From Moraxellaceae bacterium (GTDB lineage Bacteria > Pseudomonadota > Gammaproteobacteria > Burkholderiales > Rhodocyclaceae), in the NCBI GenBank assembly GCA_031119205.1, contig JAVHYF010000030.1, forward strand, positions 1-55,644: DNA of 55,644 nucleotides, written 5' to 3'. Both the position numbers and the translations under genes were made by a program. Below the pieces are notes generated by a model. It saw only the letters and a list, made by a program, of their open reading frames with translations, had not been told where the DNA came from and searched no databases. Each line of letters starts with the position of its first letter. The first letter of the stretch is position 1. Shown piece by piece: positions 8,490 to 18,835 of this stretch.

Positions 8490-9316
8490 CAGTTGCCTCG
8501 TGCAAGAAAGCGGCGCACCTGCTCGGGCCCGCCCTCCAGCAGTTCGCGCGGCGGGCCCCAGGCTGTCAGGCGCTTGCGGTCGGCGTCCAGGAAGATGGCC
8601 TGGTCGGCCACCGCGAAGATACTTGCGAGTTCGTGCGTCACCATCACGATGCTTGCTCCCAGGCTGTCGCGTAGTTGCAGGATCAGCTCGTCGAGCCGCT
8701 GCGAACTGAGCGGATCCAGGCCGGCAGAAGGTTCGTCGAAAAACAGGATGTCCGGGTCCAGCGCCATGGCGCGGGCGAGGCCGGCGCGCTTCTTCATGCC
8801 GCCGCTGATCTCGGACGGATAGTAATCGCCGAAGCCGGCCAGGCCGACGAGGGCGAGCTTGAATTCCACGACTTCGGCAATCTCGGCCGGGGTCAGTTCG
8901 GTGAACTCCTCCAGCGGCAGCCCGACGTTCTCGGCCAGCGTGAGCGAGCTCCATAGCGCGCCGGACTGGAACAGCACGCCGAAGCGCCGCTTGAGACGCG
9001 TGCGGCCGTCCTCGTCCGCTGCCCAGAAGTCCTGCGCGCCGTGGGCGTCCACGTAGCGCACGCTGCCGGCCGCCGGCGCCTGCAGGCCGATCAGGTGGCG
9101 CAGCAGGGTGCTCTTGCCGCTGCCGCTGCCGCCCATGATGACGAACACCTCGCCGCGGCCGACCGAGAAGCTGATGTCCTCGGCGATCACCCGGTCGCCG
9201 TAGGCCATCTTCAGCTTGTCTACGAGGATGATCCTGTCATCGCTGCGATGGCCCGTGTCTGCGGGCGCAGCGTGGGAAGCGGGGGAGGCGAGCGGGGTGT
9301 CGGTTGTCATGACCAT
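8489..9316 (-). CDS. mlaF: ABC transporter ATP-binding protein, MlaF-type
   Basis: Predicted 275-residue ATPase. Walker A is GGSGSGKST, the signature is SGGMKKRAGLARAMA (the methionine-lysine variant typical of MlaF/Mkl), Walker B is ILFFDEPSAGLDP and the switch His is VTHEL. It energises lipid transport by the neighbouring permease. Two starts are possible: ATG at 9316, 7 bases after the permease stop, and an in-frame ATG at 9310. Neither has a strong ribosome site, as expected for coupled translation. The first 25 residues before DDRIILVDKLKM look unstructured. Confidence 0.9.
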   Translation of the reverse strand: MVMTTDTPLASPASHAAPADTGHRSDDRIILVDKLKMAYGDRVIAEDISFSVGRGEVFVIMGGSGSGKSTLLRHLIGLQAPAAGSVRYVDAHGAQDFWAADEDGRTRLKRRFGVLFQSGALWSSLTLAENVGLPLEEFTELTPAEIAEVVEFKLALVGLAGFGDYYPSEISGGMKKRAGLARAMALDPDILFFDEPSAGLDPLSSQRLDELILQLRDSLGASIVMVTHELASIFAVADQAIFLDADRKRLTAWGPPRELLEGGPEQVRRFLARGN

Positions 9317-9323
9317 GGCTCGC

Positions 9324-10445
9324 TCAGATTCCCAGCTTCTGGAAGATCACCGTCAGCACCGATGCGAAGATGGTGATCAGCAGGATGCCGGTGACCACGG
9401 CCGAGGTCGCCGCGTCGCCCACCGACTGCGCGCTGCGCCCGCAGTGGATGCCGCGCAGGCAGCCGGCAAAGGCCACCAGTGCTCCGTATACCGCGCCCTT
9501 CACCAGGCCGACGGCGATGTGCGCGAAGGTCATCACGCTGAGCGTTTCATACCAGTACTCGGCGATGCCGACGTTGAACACCGTGTTGGCGACCAGCAGG
9601 CCGGCGAGGATGCCGACGAAGCCGGCATACAGCGTCAGCAACGGCGTCATGATGATGAGCGCCAGCATCCGCGGCAGCACCAGGTTGTCGATCGGTGAAA
9701 TGCCCAGCGTGGTCAGCGCGTCGACTTCCTCACCCGCCTGCATGCTGCCGATCTGCGCGGCGAAGGCCGCGCCGGTGCGGCCGGCGAGGATGATGCCGGT
9801 CATCAGCGCACCGATCTCCCGGGTCATGCCGATGGCCACCAGGTCGGCGATGTAGATCTGCGCGCCGAACTGGGCGAGCTGCACCGCGCCCATGTAGGCG
9901 AGGATGGTGCCGACCAGGAAGCTGATCAGCGACACGATGGGCAGGGCCCGTGGACCGACCAGATCGATCTGCAGCCACAGGTCGCGGCTACGCATCTGGG
10001 CCTTGCCCCGCAGCAGGCGCATCAGCGACAGGGCGATCTCGCCCATGAACGCTGCGTTGCGCGGCAGGTTGCGCCAGCTCTCCAGCGCGATATGGCCTAC
10101 CTGCGCGAACAGGCGGCGCTCCTCACCCGCGCAGGCCTGGGTCGTGGGTGGCACCGCCACCGCCAGGGCGTAGAGGCGGGCGAGGCGTTCCGGCAGGCCA
10201 CTGGCGTCCAGCGTGATGCCGCGCCGCTCGCATTCGCGCTGCACGCGCAGCAGGAAGGCCGGCAGGCTACTGTCCCATTCGCCCAGGTCGTCCGTCACGA
10301 CACTTGCCGACTGGCCGTCCGGCAACTTCGCCACGCTCGCCTGCGCGTCCGGAAGCTGCCCGTGCAGTTGCCAGTTGCCGCTGATGACGAGGCGGCTGGA
10401 GGCATCGGTCGTCACGACTTCGCAGCGGGCACTGGAATCGGTCAT
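9324..10445 (-). CDS. mlaE: ABC transporter permease, MlaE family, with N-terminal STAS-like domain
   Basis: Predicted 373-residue inner-membrane permease. The first 110 residues form a soluble STAS-like domain ([26 protein letters not shown]). The MlaE core follows, with [48 protein letters not shown] and [13 protein letters not shown], all hallmarks of the family. The start at 10445 is an estimate: the frame stays open upstream, and an ATG at 10520 is an alternative without a better ribosome site. The gene heads the operon permease-ATPase-MCE-PqiC and is divergent from ispD. Confidence 0.88.
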   Translation of the reverse strand: MTDSSARCEVVTTDASSRLVISGNWQLHGQLPDAQASVAKLPDGQSASVVTDDLGEWDSSLPAFLLRVQRECERRGITLDASGLPERLARLYALAVAVPPTTQACAGEERRLFAQVGHIALESWRNLPRNAAFMGEIALSLMRLLRGKAQMRSRDLWLQIDLVGPRALPIVSLISFLVGTILAYMGAVQLAQFGAQIYIADLVAIGMTREIGALMTGIILAGRTGAAFAAQIGSMQAGEEVDALTTLGISPIDNLVLPRMLALIIMTPLLTLYAGFVGILAGLLVANTVFNVGIAEYWYETLSVMTFAHIAVGLVKGAVYGALVAFAGCLRGIHCGRSAQSVGDAATSAVVTGILLITIFASVLTVIFQKLGI

Positions 10446-10588
10446 GCGCGTGTGGGCAGGCGGCAGAGGAGTATGGGTCGATGGCCCGGGGGCGGGAGTT
10501 TGCTGGCGAGCCACGCGCATGGCGGGGCTGCCAGACAGCACGCCGAAGATTACCTCAAGTCTCCGGCCGCACCGTGTCGGCCTTTCCT

Positions 10589-10594
10589 TACAAT
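10589..10594 (+). promoter_or_regulatory. Candidate -10 element of ispD, 8 bases from the ATG
   Basis: TACAAT ends 8 bases before the ATG at 10602, and no Shine-Dalgarno sequence is visible. If used, transcription would begin at or next to the start codon, giving a leaderless mRNA. No convincing -35 is seen. Confidence 0.35.
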
Positions 10595-10601
10595 GCCGGC
10601 C

Positions 10602-11336
10602 ATGCATAGCTTCTACGCCATCGTTCCCGCTGCCGGCAGCGGCAGCCGCATGGGCGGCGGATTGCCCAAGCAGTACCTGCCGTTGCTGGGCAAGCCATTG
10701 TTGTGGCATTGCCTCGACACGCTGACCAGCGTGCCGCGCATCCAGCGCGTCGCGCTGGTGCTGTCGCCGGACGACGCCTGCTGGCGCGAGACGGCGCCGG
10801 TCATGACCGGGTTGCGCGGCCTGCAGCCGGTGTTCACCGGTGGCGCTACGCGGGCGGACAGTGTGAAGGCCGGTCTTGCCGCCCTGCGTGATGTCGCCAC
10901 CGAAGGCGACTGGGTGCTGGTGCATGACGCCGCGCGCGCCTGCCTGTCGGTCGCGCAGGTCGAGTTCCTCATCGACACCCTGGCCGATGATCCGGTGGGC
11001 GGCCTGCTGGCCGTGCCGGTGGCCGATACGCTGAAGCGCGCCGACAGTGGTTCGCGCGTGGCCGCGACGGTGCCGCGTGAAGCCATGTGGCAGGCACAGA
11101 CACCACAGATGTTCCGCTACGGCCTGCTGTGCGAAGCGCTGGCGCGCTTCCCCGCGGTGACCGACGAAGCCGGTGCGGTGGAGGCCATGGGTCTGTCGCC
11201 GCGGCTGGTGGCGGCGGATGCAACCAACTTCAAGGTGACCTATCCGCAGGACCTCGCGCTGGCGGCGCAGATACTGCAGGCGCGGCGAGCGCAGGTTCCG
11301 TCTACGCGGCCCGGGGCCGCTGGAGAAACACAATGA
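10602..11336 (+). CDS. ispD: 2-C-methyl-D-erythritol 4-phosphate cytidylyltransferase
   Basis: Predicted 244-residue cytosolic enzyme of the MEP isoprenoid pathway; it joins MEP and CTP to give CDP-ME. The nucleotide-binding loop [23 protein letters not shown] is near the N-terminus, with [21 protein letters not shown] and PVADTLKRA following. The usual VHDAARP motif has Ala in place of Pro. The ATG at 10602 fits the family start; an in-frame ATG at 10593 lies inside the putative -10. The stop overlaps the ispF start (ATGA), so the two consecutive pathway genes are coupled. Confidence 0.93.
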   Translation: MHSFYAIVPAAGSGSRMGGGLPKQYLPLLGKPLLWHCLDTLTSVPRIQRVALVLSPDDACWRETAPVMTGLRGLQPVFTGGATRADSVKAGLAALRDVATEGDWVLVHDAARACLSVAQVEFLIDTLADDPVGGLLAVPVADTLKRADSGSRVAATVPREAMWQAQTPQMFRYGLLCEALARFPAVTDEAGAVEAMGLSPRLVAADATNFKVTYPQDLALAAQILQARRAQVPSTRPGAAGETQ

Positions 11337-11845
11337 GTGCAGCAGTAAGTGTAAGTGCAGCAGGATTCCCCTTCCGTATCGGCCAGGGGCTGGACGTGCA
11401 TCGACTGGTCGAGGGCCGCAAGCTGATTCTCGGCGGCGTGACCATTCCCTATGACAAAGGCCTGCTCGGACATTCGGACGCCGATGCGCTGATGCACGCC
11501 ATTACCGATGCGGTGCTGGGGGCGGCCGGGTTGGGCGACATCGGGCGCCTGTTCCCGGACACCGACCCGGCCCACAAGGACGCCGACAGCCGCGTGCTGC
11601 TGCGCGAGGCCATGCGCCGCGTGCAAGAGGCCGGCTGGCAGGTGGTGAACGTGGATGCCACCATCATCGCGCAGGCGCCGAAGATCAAACCGCATGCCGC
11701 GGCGATGGTTGCCAACATTGCCGAAGACCTCGGCATCGACGTGGCCTGCGTGAACGTCAAGGGCAAGACCAACGAAGGCCTCGGCCACCTTGGTCGTGGT
11801 GAAGGCATCGCCACCCAGGCGGTGGTGATGCTGGCGCGCGCCTGA
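11333..11845 (+). CDS. ispF: 2-C-methyl-D-erythritol 2,4-cyclodiphosphate synthase
   Basis: Predicted 170-residue trimeric zinc enzyme that cyclises CDP-ME 2-phosphate. Metal ligands are in GQGLDVHRL and [32 protein letters not shown] and the C-terminal [19 protein letters not shown] are family signatures. GGAG lies 8 bases before the start, which overlaps the ispD stop by 4 bases. The N-terminus ([11 protein letters not shown]) is about 10 residues longer than in E. coli. Confidence 0.95.
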   Translation: MSAAVSVSAAGFPFRIGQGLDVHRLVEGRKLILGGVTIPYDKGLLGHSDADALMHAITDAVLGAAGLGDIGRLFPDTDPAHKDADSRVLLREAMRRVQEAGWQVVNVDATIIAQAPKIKPHAAAMVANIAEDLGIDVACVNVKGKTNEGLGHLGRGEGIATQAVVMLARA

Positions 11846-11971
11846 GTCCGCACGGATCGATGTAGCAGGCATGGACAGGCTGATGCGTTTTCCGTCGGCA
11901 GTCGTCCGCGATCCGGCCGTCCAGCCTGGAGGGAGCGGCATGCGCATGCGGCAACGGGCAGGGGGCATGTC

Positions 11972-12499
11972 ATGAGTGACGACCTTTTCGGCGCACCGCC
12001 GCCACAGGCGTTGCGCCTGTTCTACGCGCTGTGGCCTGCGCCGGACATCGCCGGCTCCCTGCACGGCATCGCCACCACGTTGCAGGGCAGGGTGATGAAT
12101 CGCGCCGGCCTGCACGTCACCGTCGGCTTCGCCGGTGCGCAACTCCCCGAGCGCATCCCCGTACTGCGCGAACTGGCGCAGCGTTGCCCGCTGCCGCGCG
12201 TGTCGCTGTGCATCGACCACCTGGAGTACTGGTCAGCCCAGTTCGTCGTCGCCGTGCCGCGCGAGGTGCCGGCGGAGCTGCGCGAGGCCGTCATGCGCAT
12301 TCATGCCGAGATGCGTGGCCTCGGCATGAAAGTGGAACCGCACGGCTGGTCGCCCCACATCACCTTGCTGCGCAAGGCGCCGCTACAACCCCTGCCGGAG
12401 ATCGAACCGATGGCCTGGCGCATCGATGCGCTTCATCTGGCGGTCTCCGATGGCACGGGGCGTTACGACATCCTGCACAGTCAGGATTGCGTGGCCTGA
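11972..12499 (+). CDS. thpR: RNA 2',3'-cyclic phosphodiesterase (LigT/ThpR family)
   Basis: Predicted 175-residue member of the 2H phosphoesterase superfamily. The two catalytic HxTx motifs are visible as HVTV (LHVTVGF) and HITL (PHITLLR), about 80 residues apart, and the opening LRLFYALWP is typical. Members hydrolyse 2',3'-cyclic phosphate RNA ends; the physiological substrate is uncertain. AGGGGG lies 8 bases before the ATG. It is 126 bases after ispF and could be co-transcribed. Confidence 0.88.
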   Translation: MSDDLFGAPPPQALRLFYALWPAPDIAGSLHGIATTLQGRVMNRAGLHVTVGFAGAQLPERIPVLRELAQRCPLPRVSLCIDHLEYWSAQFVVAVPREVPAELREAVMRIHAEMRGLGMKVEPHGWSPHITLLRKAPLQPLPEIEPMAWRIDALHLAVSDGTGRYDILHSQDCVA

Positions 12500-12656
12500 A
12501 GAGCGGCGGCTGTCGGAGGACCATCTGCACGAGGTCCGATCAAGATCAAAAGCCAAGCGGTTCAATTCACACACACTCCGGGGACGGCGTGTCGATCTGT
12601 CGTCGGTGTCCGGCGCGACAGAAGCCCGACGCGCATCGCTGTCCAAGGAGGGAAGC

Positions 12657-13262
12657 ATGCAGTTCAAGAACACCCGGGAGCGTTTCGGGGCCATTGCCGG
12701 CGCTTGTCACTGGCTGATCGCATCGGCCTTCATCCTCAGCTATCCGTTCGTGTACTACGTCGTGTACGTGCTCGAACGGGACCGCAGCAACCCGCTCTTC
12801 CTGCCCGTACTGAACGTGCACTGGTTCCTCGGCATCGTGGTCGGCGTACTGGTCATTCCGCGCCTCCTCTGGCGCTGGATGAACATCGAGCCCGAGGAAA
12901 GCCCGGGCTCGAAGGTGGAGCATCTGCTGGCCAGACTCGCGCACTGGGGCCTGTATGCGCTGATGATCATCATGCCTGCGACGGGCTATCTCGGCACCGG
13001 CGGCAAGACCTCCGCGACGATCGATTTCTACCTCTTCGAGATTCCGCGCTTCCCGAACACCGAGCTGTTCCGCCTGCTGCAGATCGACTGGGCGACTTTC
13101 GAGCCGATCATGGACGGCATCCATCATTTCTCGGGGCAGTGGCTTGCCCCGACCGTCGTGCTGCTGCACATCGCGGCCGCCTTCTATCACCACTACGTAC
13201 GCGGCGACACCGTGTTGCTGCGCATGCTGCCGGAGGGGGCCGGCGCATGGTTGCGCAAGTGA
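12657..13262 (+). CDS. Cytochrome b561-type di-heme membrane protein
   Basis: Predicted 201-residue four-helix inner-membrane cytochrome b. Candidate heme ligands lie in ACHWLIA, NVHWFLG, LAHWGLY and LLHIAAAFYHHY. The layout and the C-terminal HHYVRGDTVLLRMLP segment are typical of the bacterial cytochrome b561/YceJ family, which moves electrons between quinones and periplasmic partners or acts on superoxide. AAGGAGG lies 4 bases before the ATG at 12657, which decides the start over longer frames. The loop between helices 3 and 4 (ATIDFYLFEIPRFPN) matches YceJ-type proteins. No partner gene is adjacent. Confidence 0.9.
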   Translation: MQFKNTRERFGAIAGACHWLIASAFILSYPFVYYVVYVLERDRSNPLFLPVLNVHWFLGIVVGVLVIPRLLWRWMNIEPEESPGSKVEHLLARLAHWGLYALMIIMPATGYLGTGGKTSATIDFYLFEIPRFPNTELFRLLQIDWATFEPIMDGIHHFSGQWLAPTVVLLHIAAAFYHHYVRGDTVLLRMLPEGAGAWLRK

Positions 13263-13295
13263 GCTGACCCTCGTGCGTCCCGCCGCGGGGGCCGC

Positions 13296-14120
13296 CTACT
13301 TCGCGGCGGTCCGCTGCGCGATCCACGGCACGCCACCCGTGGTGGTGCCACGCATCTGGTTACCGTCCACCACGCCCATGTAGTGGTCGTTGCCGATGGA
13401 GAAGCGGATGTTGGCGCCGTCGATGCGGCTGTCGTTGAGGTGGGTCGTCCTCGTGCCATCGCGCAGTGCGCCGTCGATGCGCTGGTAGGTCTGCGTGAAC
13501 TGCAGATTGCGACCGTTCAGCGTCCAGTTGCCTGCCACCTTTGCCGGCACGATCCACAGGTGCGCCTCGCAGTAGTTCGTACACCCGTCGGCCACGTGTG
13601 ACGTGAGGTCCGGCTCCCAGTCCCCCATGCGGAACGTATTGGCAACCACGCGGGTGCCGGGACGCATGTCGAGGAGGATGGGGCGCAGGCGCTCGTTCAG
13701 GGTCGGCAGCAGGAAGAGCGTCACCACCGTGGCGTCCGAGAACTGCGACTTGAAGATGTCTGCGTGCTCGAAGCGCGCCCGCGCCGTCACGCCCTCGGCG
13801 ACGGCAGCGCGTTGCGACATGGCGACGAGGTCCGGGTTGTACTCGATGCCGCGGGCCATGGTCCCGCGCTTGGCCGCGGTGATGACGGTGCGCCCGTCAC
13901 CCGAGCCCAGGTCCACCAGGATGTCCTGTGGCGTCAGCTTCGCCATGTCCAGCATGCGGTTGACCAGCGCCTGCGAGGTCGGCACCCAGATCACGTCCTT
14001 GCCGGCCTGGCCGACTTCCGGTTGATAGCCGGAACCCGGCTTGACGGTGCTCTGTGCCTGGGCCGGGTTGATGAACATGGTGAAACCGACGAGCGTGGCG
14101 AGCAGGCTGCAGATGCGCAT
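13296..14120 (-). CDS. Class I SAM-dependent methyltransferase with an export signal
   Basis: Predicted 274-residue protein. The start at 14120 has AGGAGAG well placed and opens a textbook Sec signal peptide (MRICSLLATLVGFTMF, cleavage after INPAQA). The mature part has a SAM-binding Rossmann motif I (ILVDLGSGDGRTV), an acidic post-I residue (ARGIEYNP) and a later HADIFK motif. The C-terminal 90 residues form an extra domain of unknown function (AGNWTLNGRNLQFTQ). A SAM enzyme outside the cytoplasm lacks an obvious cofactor supply. Either the signal is not cleaved, or the domain is a non-catalytic SAM-fold sensor. It converges with the cytochrome b561-type gene and diverges from the efflux operon. 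Confidence 0.8.
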   Translation of the reverse strand: MRICSLLATLVGFTMFINPAQAQSTVKPGSGYQPEVGQAGKDVIWVPTSQALVNRMLDMAKLTPQDILVDLGSGDGRTVITAAKRGTMARGIEYNPDLVAMSQRAAVAEGVTARARFEHADIFKSQFSDATVVTLFLLPTLNERLRPILLDMRPGTRVVANTFRMGDWEPDLTSHVADGCTNYCEAHLWIVPAKVAGNWTLNGRNLQFTQTYQRIDGALRDGTRTTHLNDSRIDGANIRFSIGNDHYMGVVDGNQMRGTTTGGVPWIAQRTAAK

Positions 14121-14343
14121 GAGGTTCTCTCCTGAGACGAACACTGAAAGGGCTGAAGGCGGGACCGGACAAGACGTGGAGTGTGCGAGTCCGCGATAGT
14201 TCTGCGTGCCCGGGCGCTTCGGCGGGTGGATATAGAGGGTGAGAGGGTGTGCCCTCGCCAGCCGCGGCACGCAGCGCTGGCCCCTGATACAGAGCCCTGT
14301 CGCCGCAAGCAACAGGCCGGCATTCGTCCCGCTTGAAAAGCAC

Positions 14344-14386
14344 TTGAGTTTTTGCGCCGCACAAAGTTAGAATGAGCGTTCATTCT
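14344..14386 (+). promoter_or_regulatory. acrA promoter with overlapping TetR-type operator
   Basis: A -35-like TTGAGT (14344-14349), an 18-base spacer and a -10 TAGAAT (14368-14373) precede the efflux operon. A perfect inverted repeat AGAATGA-GCGT-TCATTCT (14369-14386) overlaps the -10. Outer partial arms CACAAA/TTTGTG flank it. Size and position fit a repressor site for one of the two TetR proteins encoded after the operon. The rest of 14121-14343 shows no further gene. Confidence 0.7.
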
Positions 14387-14460
14387 TTTTGTGGCCAGCT
14401 GCCCGCGAGCGGTCCGAAAAGCCCTGTATCCCCTGAAAAACAAAGACTTGAAGGTGAAGC

Positions 14461-15675
14461 ATGCACACGAATGACGTGACTCTGCGCCGGGGCGCCACTT
14501 TGGCGTTTGCACTGGCGATCGGTCTGGGCCTTGCCGCTTGCGGCAAGCAGCAGGGGGGCGGGGCGCAGGGAGGTGGGCAGCCGCCGCAGGTCAGCATCGT
14601 CACCGTGGGAACGCAGTCCGTGCCGGTGAGCACCGAACTGGCGGGACGTACCGTGCCCTACCAGATTGCCGAAGTGCGTCCGCAGGTCAGCGGCATCGTG
14701 AAGGACCGTCTGTTCCGCGAGGGCGGCGACGTGAAAGCCGGGTCTTCGCTGTACCAGATCGACCCCGCGACCTATCAGGTGGAGTTCGAACGTGCGCAGG
14801 CGGCGCTGGTGAAGGCCGAGGCGAACGTGGCGACCACGCGCTCGCGCGCGCAGCGCTATGAAGAGCTTGTGGCGATCAAGGCCGTCAGCCAGCAGGACCG
14901 CGACGACGCAGTGGCCTCGCAGAAGCAGGCCGAGGCGGATGTGGCGGTCGCGCGCGCAGCGGTGGAAGCGGCGCGCATCAACCTTGCCTATACGAAGGTC
15001 GCGGCACCGATCTCCGGCCGCATCGGCAAGTCGACGGTGACGCCCGGTGCGTTGGTGACGGCCAACCAGGCTGCAGCGCTTACCACCATCCAGCAGCTGG
15101 ACCCGGTGTATGTCGATGTCACTCAATCCAGCAGCGAACTGCTGCGACTGCGCCGTGACATGACCGATGGCCGCCTGAAGCGCAGCGAGATCGGCCAGGC
15201 CCGCGTGAAGCTGCTGCTGGAGGACGGCAGCGCCTATCGCCACGAAGGCAAGCTCGCCTTCTCCGATGTGACGGTGGACCAGGGCACCGGTACGGTGACG
15301 CTGCGTGCGGTGTTCCCCAATCCGGACAAGGTCCTGCTGCCGGGCATGTACGTGCGCGCGGTGCTGGAAGAAGGTGTTCGCGAGAATGCTGTCGTCGTAC
15401 CGCAGCAGAGCGTGAGCCGCGATGCCAAGGGCAACGCGGTGGCGATGGTGGTGAATGCCGAGAACAAGGTGGAGCCGCGCGTGCTGAAGACCCAGCGTGC
15501 GCTGGGCAACCAGTGGCTGGTGAATGAAGGCCTGCAGGTGGGCGATCGCGTGATCGTCGAAGGCATCCAGAAGGCCCGTCCCGGCTCGCCGGTGACGCCC
15601 GTGCCGTGGGACCCGAAGGCGGCGTCCGCGCCTGCTGCGGCTTCTGCGCCGGCTGCCAACGCCACTGGAAAGTAA
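14461..15675 (+). CDS. acrA: RND efflux periplasmic adaptor (AcrA/MexA family) lipoprotein
   Basis: Predicted 404-residue membrane-fusion protein. The signal peptide ends in LGLAAC with the lipidated Cys at 27. The lipoyl half-motifs (VRPQVSGIVKDRLFREGGDVKAG and YTKVAAPISGRIGKS) flank a long alpha-helical hairpin. Beta-barrel and membrane-proximal domains follow (VYVDVTQSSSELLRLR, GMYVRAVLEEGV). The tail is Ala/Pro-rich. It links the inner-membrane pump encoded 12 bases downstream to the outer-membrane channel. The gene symbol is by family. Confidence 0.93.
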   Translation: MHTNDVTLRRGATLAFALAIGLGLAACGKQQGGGAQGGGQPPQVSIVTVGTQSVPVSTELAGRTVPYQIAEVRPQVSGIVKDRLFREGGDVKAGSSLYQIDPATYQVEFERAQAALVKAEANVATTRSRAQRYEELVAIKAVSQQDRDDAVASQKQAEADVAVARAAVEAARINLAYTKVAAPISGRIGKSTVTPGALVTANQAAALTTIQQLDPVYVDVTQSSSELLRLRRDMTDGRLKRSEIGQARVKLLLEDGSAYRHEGKLAFSDVTVDQGTGTVTLRAVFPNPDKVLLPGMYVRAVLEEGVRENAVVVPQQSVSRDAKGNAVAMVVNAENKVEPRVLKTQRALGNQWLVNEGLQVGDRVIVEGIQKARPGSPVTPVPWDPKAASAPAAASAPAANATGK

Positions 15676-15687
15676 GGAGCGTCGCAC

Positions 15688-18600
15688 ATGGCTCGTTTCT
15701 TCATAGACAGACCCATCTTTGCGTGGGTCATCGCCATCGTCATCATGCTGGCCGGCGCGCTGGCGATCGTGCAGCTGCCGGTCGCCCAGTACCCGACCAT
15801 CGCACCGCCGGCGGTCGTCATCAACGCCAGCTATCCGGGCGCATCCGCGAAGACCATCGAGGACTCGGTGACGCAGATCATCGAGCAGAAGCTGACCGGT
15901 CTCGACGGTCTGCTGTACATGAACTCGACCAGCGACTCGTCCGGCCGCGCGTCCATCACCCTGACCTTCAACGCGGACACCAATCCGGACATTGCGCAGG
16001 TGCAGGTGCAGAACAAGCTGCAGCTCGCCATGCCCCTGCTGCCGCAGGCCGTGCAGCAACAAGGCGTGCAGGTTGCCAAGTCCGCCCGCAACTTCCTGCT
16101 GGTGATCGGCTTCGTCTCGGAGGATGGCAAGTCCACCCAGACCGACCTGTCCGACTACCTGGTCGCCAACGTGCAGGACCCGCTGTCGCGTGTCACCGGC
16201 GTGGGCGAGGTGCAGGTGTTCGGTGCGCAGTACGCCATGCGCATATGGTTGGACCCGGCGAAGTTGAACAACTACAAGCTGACACCCTCTGACGTCACCG
16301 CCGCATTGCAGGCGCAGAACGCGCAGGTGTCGGCCGGCCAGCTTGGCGCGGCACCTGCCGTCCCGGGCCAGCAGCTCAATGCATCGATCACTGCGCAGAG
16401 CCGCCTGCAGACCGTGGAGCAGTTCCAGAACGTCTTGCTGCGGACCAATGCGCAAGGCGGCACGGTACGCCTGCGCGATGTCGCACGGGTGGAGCTGGGG
16501 GCCGAGAACTACGGCACCGTGGCACGCTTCAACGGCAAACCGGCTGCCGGTATCGGCATCAAGCTGGCCGCGGGTTCCAACGCGCTGGAAACCGCCGACG
16601 CAGTGAAGGCGAAGATCGCCGAAATGAGCCCGTACTTCCCGGCGGGTGTTTCCACCGTCACGCCGTACGACACCACGCCCTTCGTCCGGCTGTCGATCCA
16701 GGAAGTGGTGAAGACGCTGATCGAGGCCATCATCCTGGTCTTCCTGGTGATGTACCTCTTCCTGCAGAACTTCCGCGCCACGCTGATTCCGACCATCGCG
16801 GTGCCGGTCGTGCTGCTGGGTACCTTCGGCGTGCTGTCGGCCTTCGGATACTCGATCAATACGCTCACCATGTTCGGCGTGGTGCTCGCCATCGGCCTGC
16901 TGGTGGATGACGCCATCGTGGTGGTGGAGAACGTCGAGCGCGTGATGAGCGAGGAGGGCCTGCCGCCCAAGGAGGCGACGCGCAAATCGATGGGGCAGAT
17001 CACCGGCGCGCTGGTGGGTATCGCCCTGGTGCTGTCGGCGGTGTTCGTGCCGATGGCCTTCTTCGGCGGCTCCACCGGTGTGATCTACCGCCAGTTCTCG
17101 ATCACCATCGTGTCGTCCATGGTGCTGTCGGTCGTGGTGGCGATGATCCTCACGCCGGCGCTGTGCGCCACCATGCTGAAGCCGATCGAGAAGGGCCACC
17201 AGCATACGCAGGCCGGGTTCTTCCGCTGGTTCAACCGCATGTTTGACCGCAACACGCAGCGCTACGAATCGGCCGTGGGCCGCATGCTGAAGCGCACGGG
17301 TCGCTACATGGTGATCTTCGTGTTGCTGGTGGCCGGCATGGCCTACCTGTTCACACGCATGCCGACCTCGTTCCTGCCGGAAGAAGACCAGGGCATCCTG
17401 TTCACGCAGATCATGCTGCCTGCCGGCGCCACGCAGGAGCGCACGCTGAAGACCATCGAGCAGGTGGAGCAGCACTTCCTGGAAAACGAGAAGGACGCGG
17501 TCAGTTCGCTGTTCACCATTGCCGGCTTCAGTTTCGGTGGCTCCGGCCAGAACATGGGTCTGGGCTTCGTGCAGCTGCGTGACTGGAAGGAGCGCGAACG
17601 TCCCGACCTGCACGTGAAGGCGGTGGCCGGACGTGCGATGGGAGCCTTCTCGAAGTTGCGCGACGGCCTGGCGTTTGCCTTCGTGCCGCCAGCGGTGATC
17701 GAGCTCGGCACCTCCAATGGTTTCGAGGTGCAGCTGCAGGACCGTGGTGGCCTGGGGCACGAGGCGCTGATCGCCGCGCGCAACCAGTTCCTCGGACTCG
17801 CCTCGCAGGACAAGCGCCTGGTGGGTGTGCGGCCCAACGGTCAGGATGACCAGCCCGAGTACAACCTGGACATCGACCACGCCCGCGCGGGTGCGCTCGG
17901 CGTGACGGTGTCGGACATCAACAGCACGCTGTCGATCGCCTGGGGTAGCCAGTACGTGAACGACTTCGTCGACCGTGGCCGCATCAAGAAGGTGTACATG
18001 CAGGCCGATGCACCCGCCCGCATGCTGCCGGAGGATCTCGACAAGTGGTACGTGCGCAACAACAAGGGCGAGATGGTGCCGTTCTCGGCATTCGCCACGG
18101 CGCACTGGGACTACGGTTCACCGCGCCTGGAGCGCTTCAACGGCATGCCGTCGATCAACCTCCAGGGGCAGGGCGCACCGGGCCTCAGCTCGGGTGACGC
18201 GATGGCCGCGGTGGAAGAGATCATGGCCAAGCTGCCGCCGGGCATCGGTTACGAGTGGAGTGGTACCTCCTACGAGGAACGTCGCTCCGGCGCCCAGGCG
18301 CCCGCGCTGTATGCCATTTCACTGCTGGTGGTGTTCCTCTGCCTGGCCGCGCTGTATGAAAGCTGGTCGGTGCCGTTCTCGGTGATGCTGGTGGTGCCGC
18401 TGGGGGTCATCGGCGCACTGCTGGCGGCCACGACGCGTGGCCTGTCGAACGACGTGTACTTCCAGGTGGGCCTGCTGACGACCATCGGCCTCGCGTCGAA
18501 GAACGCGATCCTGATCGTGGAGTTCGCCAAGGAGCAGATGGAGCAGGGCAAGGAGCTGGTGGCCGCGACGATGGAAGCGGTACGCATGCGTCTGCGCCCC

Positions 18601-18834
18601 ATCCTGATGACATCGCTGGCCTTCGGCCTCGGCGTGGTGCCGCTGGCAATCGCCACCGGTGCCGGCTCGGGTAGCCAGAACGCCATCGGTACCGGCGTGC
18701 TCGGCGGGATGATCACCTCCACGGTGCTCGGCATCTTCTTCGTGCCGGTCTTCTACGTGGTGATCCGTCGCCTCTTCAGCAAGCGCGATGCCGCCCCGGT
18801 GGCCGCCGCGCGCAATGCACAGGAAGGACATTGA
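15688..18834 (+). CDS. acrB: RND multidrug efflux pump, HAE1 (AcrB/MexB) family
   Basis: Predicted 1048-residue proton-driven inner-membrane pump, the normal size for the family. The N-terminus [17 protein letters not shown] is diagnostic. The proton-relay residues align closely with E. coli AcrB: Asp407-Asp408 ([14 protein letters not shown]) and Lys938 (ASKNAIL; K940 in E. coli). Two duplicated halves with large periplasmic loops are visible. A ribosome site (AAGGAG) precedes the ATG. It acts with the adaptor upstream and the channel downstream as a tripartite drug/solvent extruder. Confidence 0.95.
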   Translation: MARFFIDRPIFAWVIAIVIMLAGALAIVQLPVAQYPTIAPPAVVINASYPGASAKTIEDSVTQIIEQKLTGLDGLLYMNSTSDSSGRASITLTFNADTNPDIAQVQVQNKLQLAMPLLPQAVQQQGVQVAKSARNFLLVIGFVSEDGKSTQTDLSDYLVANVQDPLSRVTGVGEVQVFGAQYAMRIWLDPAKLNNYKLTPSDVTAALQAQNAQVSAGQLGAAPAVPGQQLNASITAQSRLQTVEQFQNVLLRTNAQGGTVRLRDVARVELGAENYGTVARFNGKPAAGIGIKLAAGSNALETADAVKAKIAEMSPYFPAGVSTVTPYDTTPFVRLSIQEVVKTLIEAIILVFLVMYLFLQNFRATLIPTIAVPVVLLGTFGVLSAFGYSINTLTMFGVVLAIGLLVDDAIVVVENVERVMSEEGLPPKEATRKSMGQITGALVGIALVLSAVFVPMAFFGGSTGVIYRQFSITIVSSMVLSVVVAMILTPALCATMLKPIEKGHQHTQAGFFRWFNRMFDRNTQRYESAVGRMLKRTGRYMVIFVLLVAGMAYLFTRMPTSFLPEEDQGILFTQIMLPAGATQERTLKTIEQVEQHFLENEKDAVSSLFTIAGFSFGGSGQNMGLGFVQLRDWKERERPDLHVKAVAGRAMGAFSKLRDGLAFAFVPPAVIELGTSNGFEVQLQDRGGLGHEALIAARNQFLGLASQDKRLVGVRPNGQDDQPEYNLDIDHARAGALGVTVSDINSTLSIAWGSQYVNDFVDRGRIKKVYMQADAPARMLPEDLDKWYVRNNKGEMVPFSAFATAHWDYGSPRLERFNGMPSINLQGQGAPGLSSGDAMAAVEEIMAKLPPGIGYEWSGTSYEERRSGAQAPALYAISLLVVFLCLAALYESWSVPFSVMLVVPLGVIGALLAATTRGLSNDVYFQVGLLTTIGLASKNAILIVEFAKEQMEQGKELVAATMEAVRMRLRPILMTSLAFGLGVVPLAIATGAGSGSQNAIGTGVLGGMITSTVLGIFFVPVFYVVIRRLFSKRDAAPVAAARNAQEGH

Positions 18835-18835
18835 G

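Noticed and set aside
14380..18105. 1241-codon minus-strand open frame across acrA-acrB
   Set aside because: Composition is His/Arg-rich low-complexity shadow of a well-defined RND pump; no start context.
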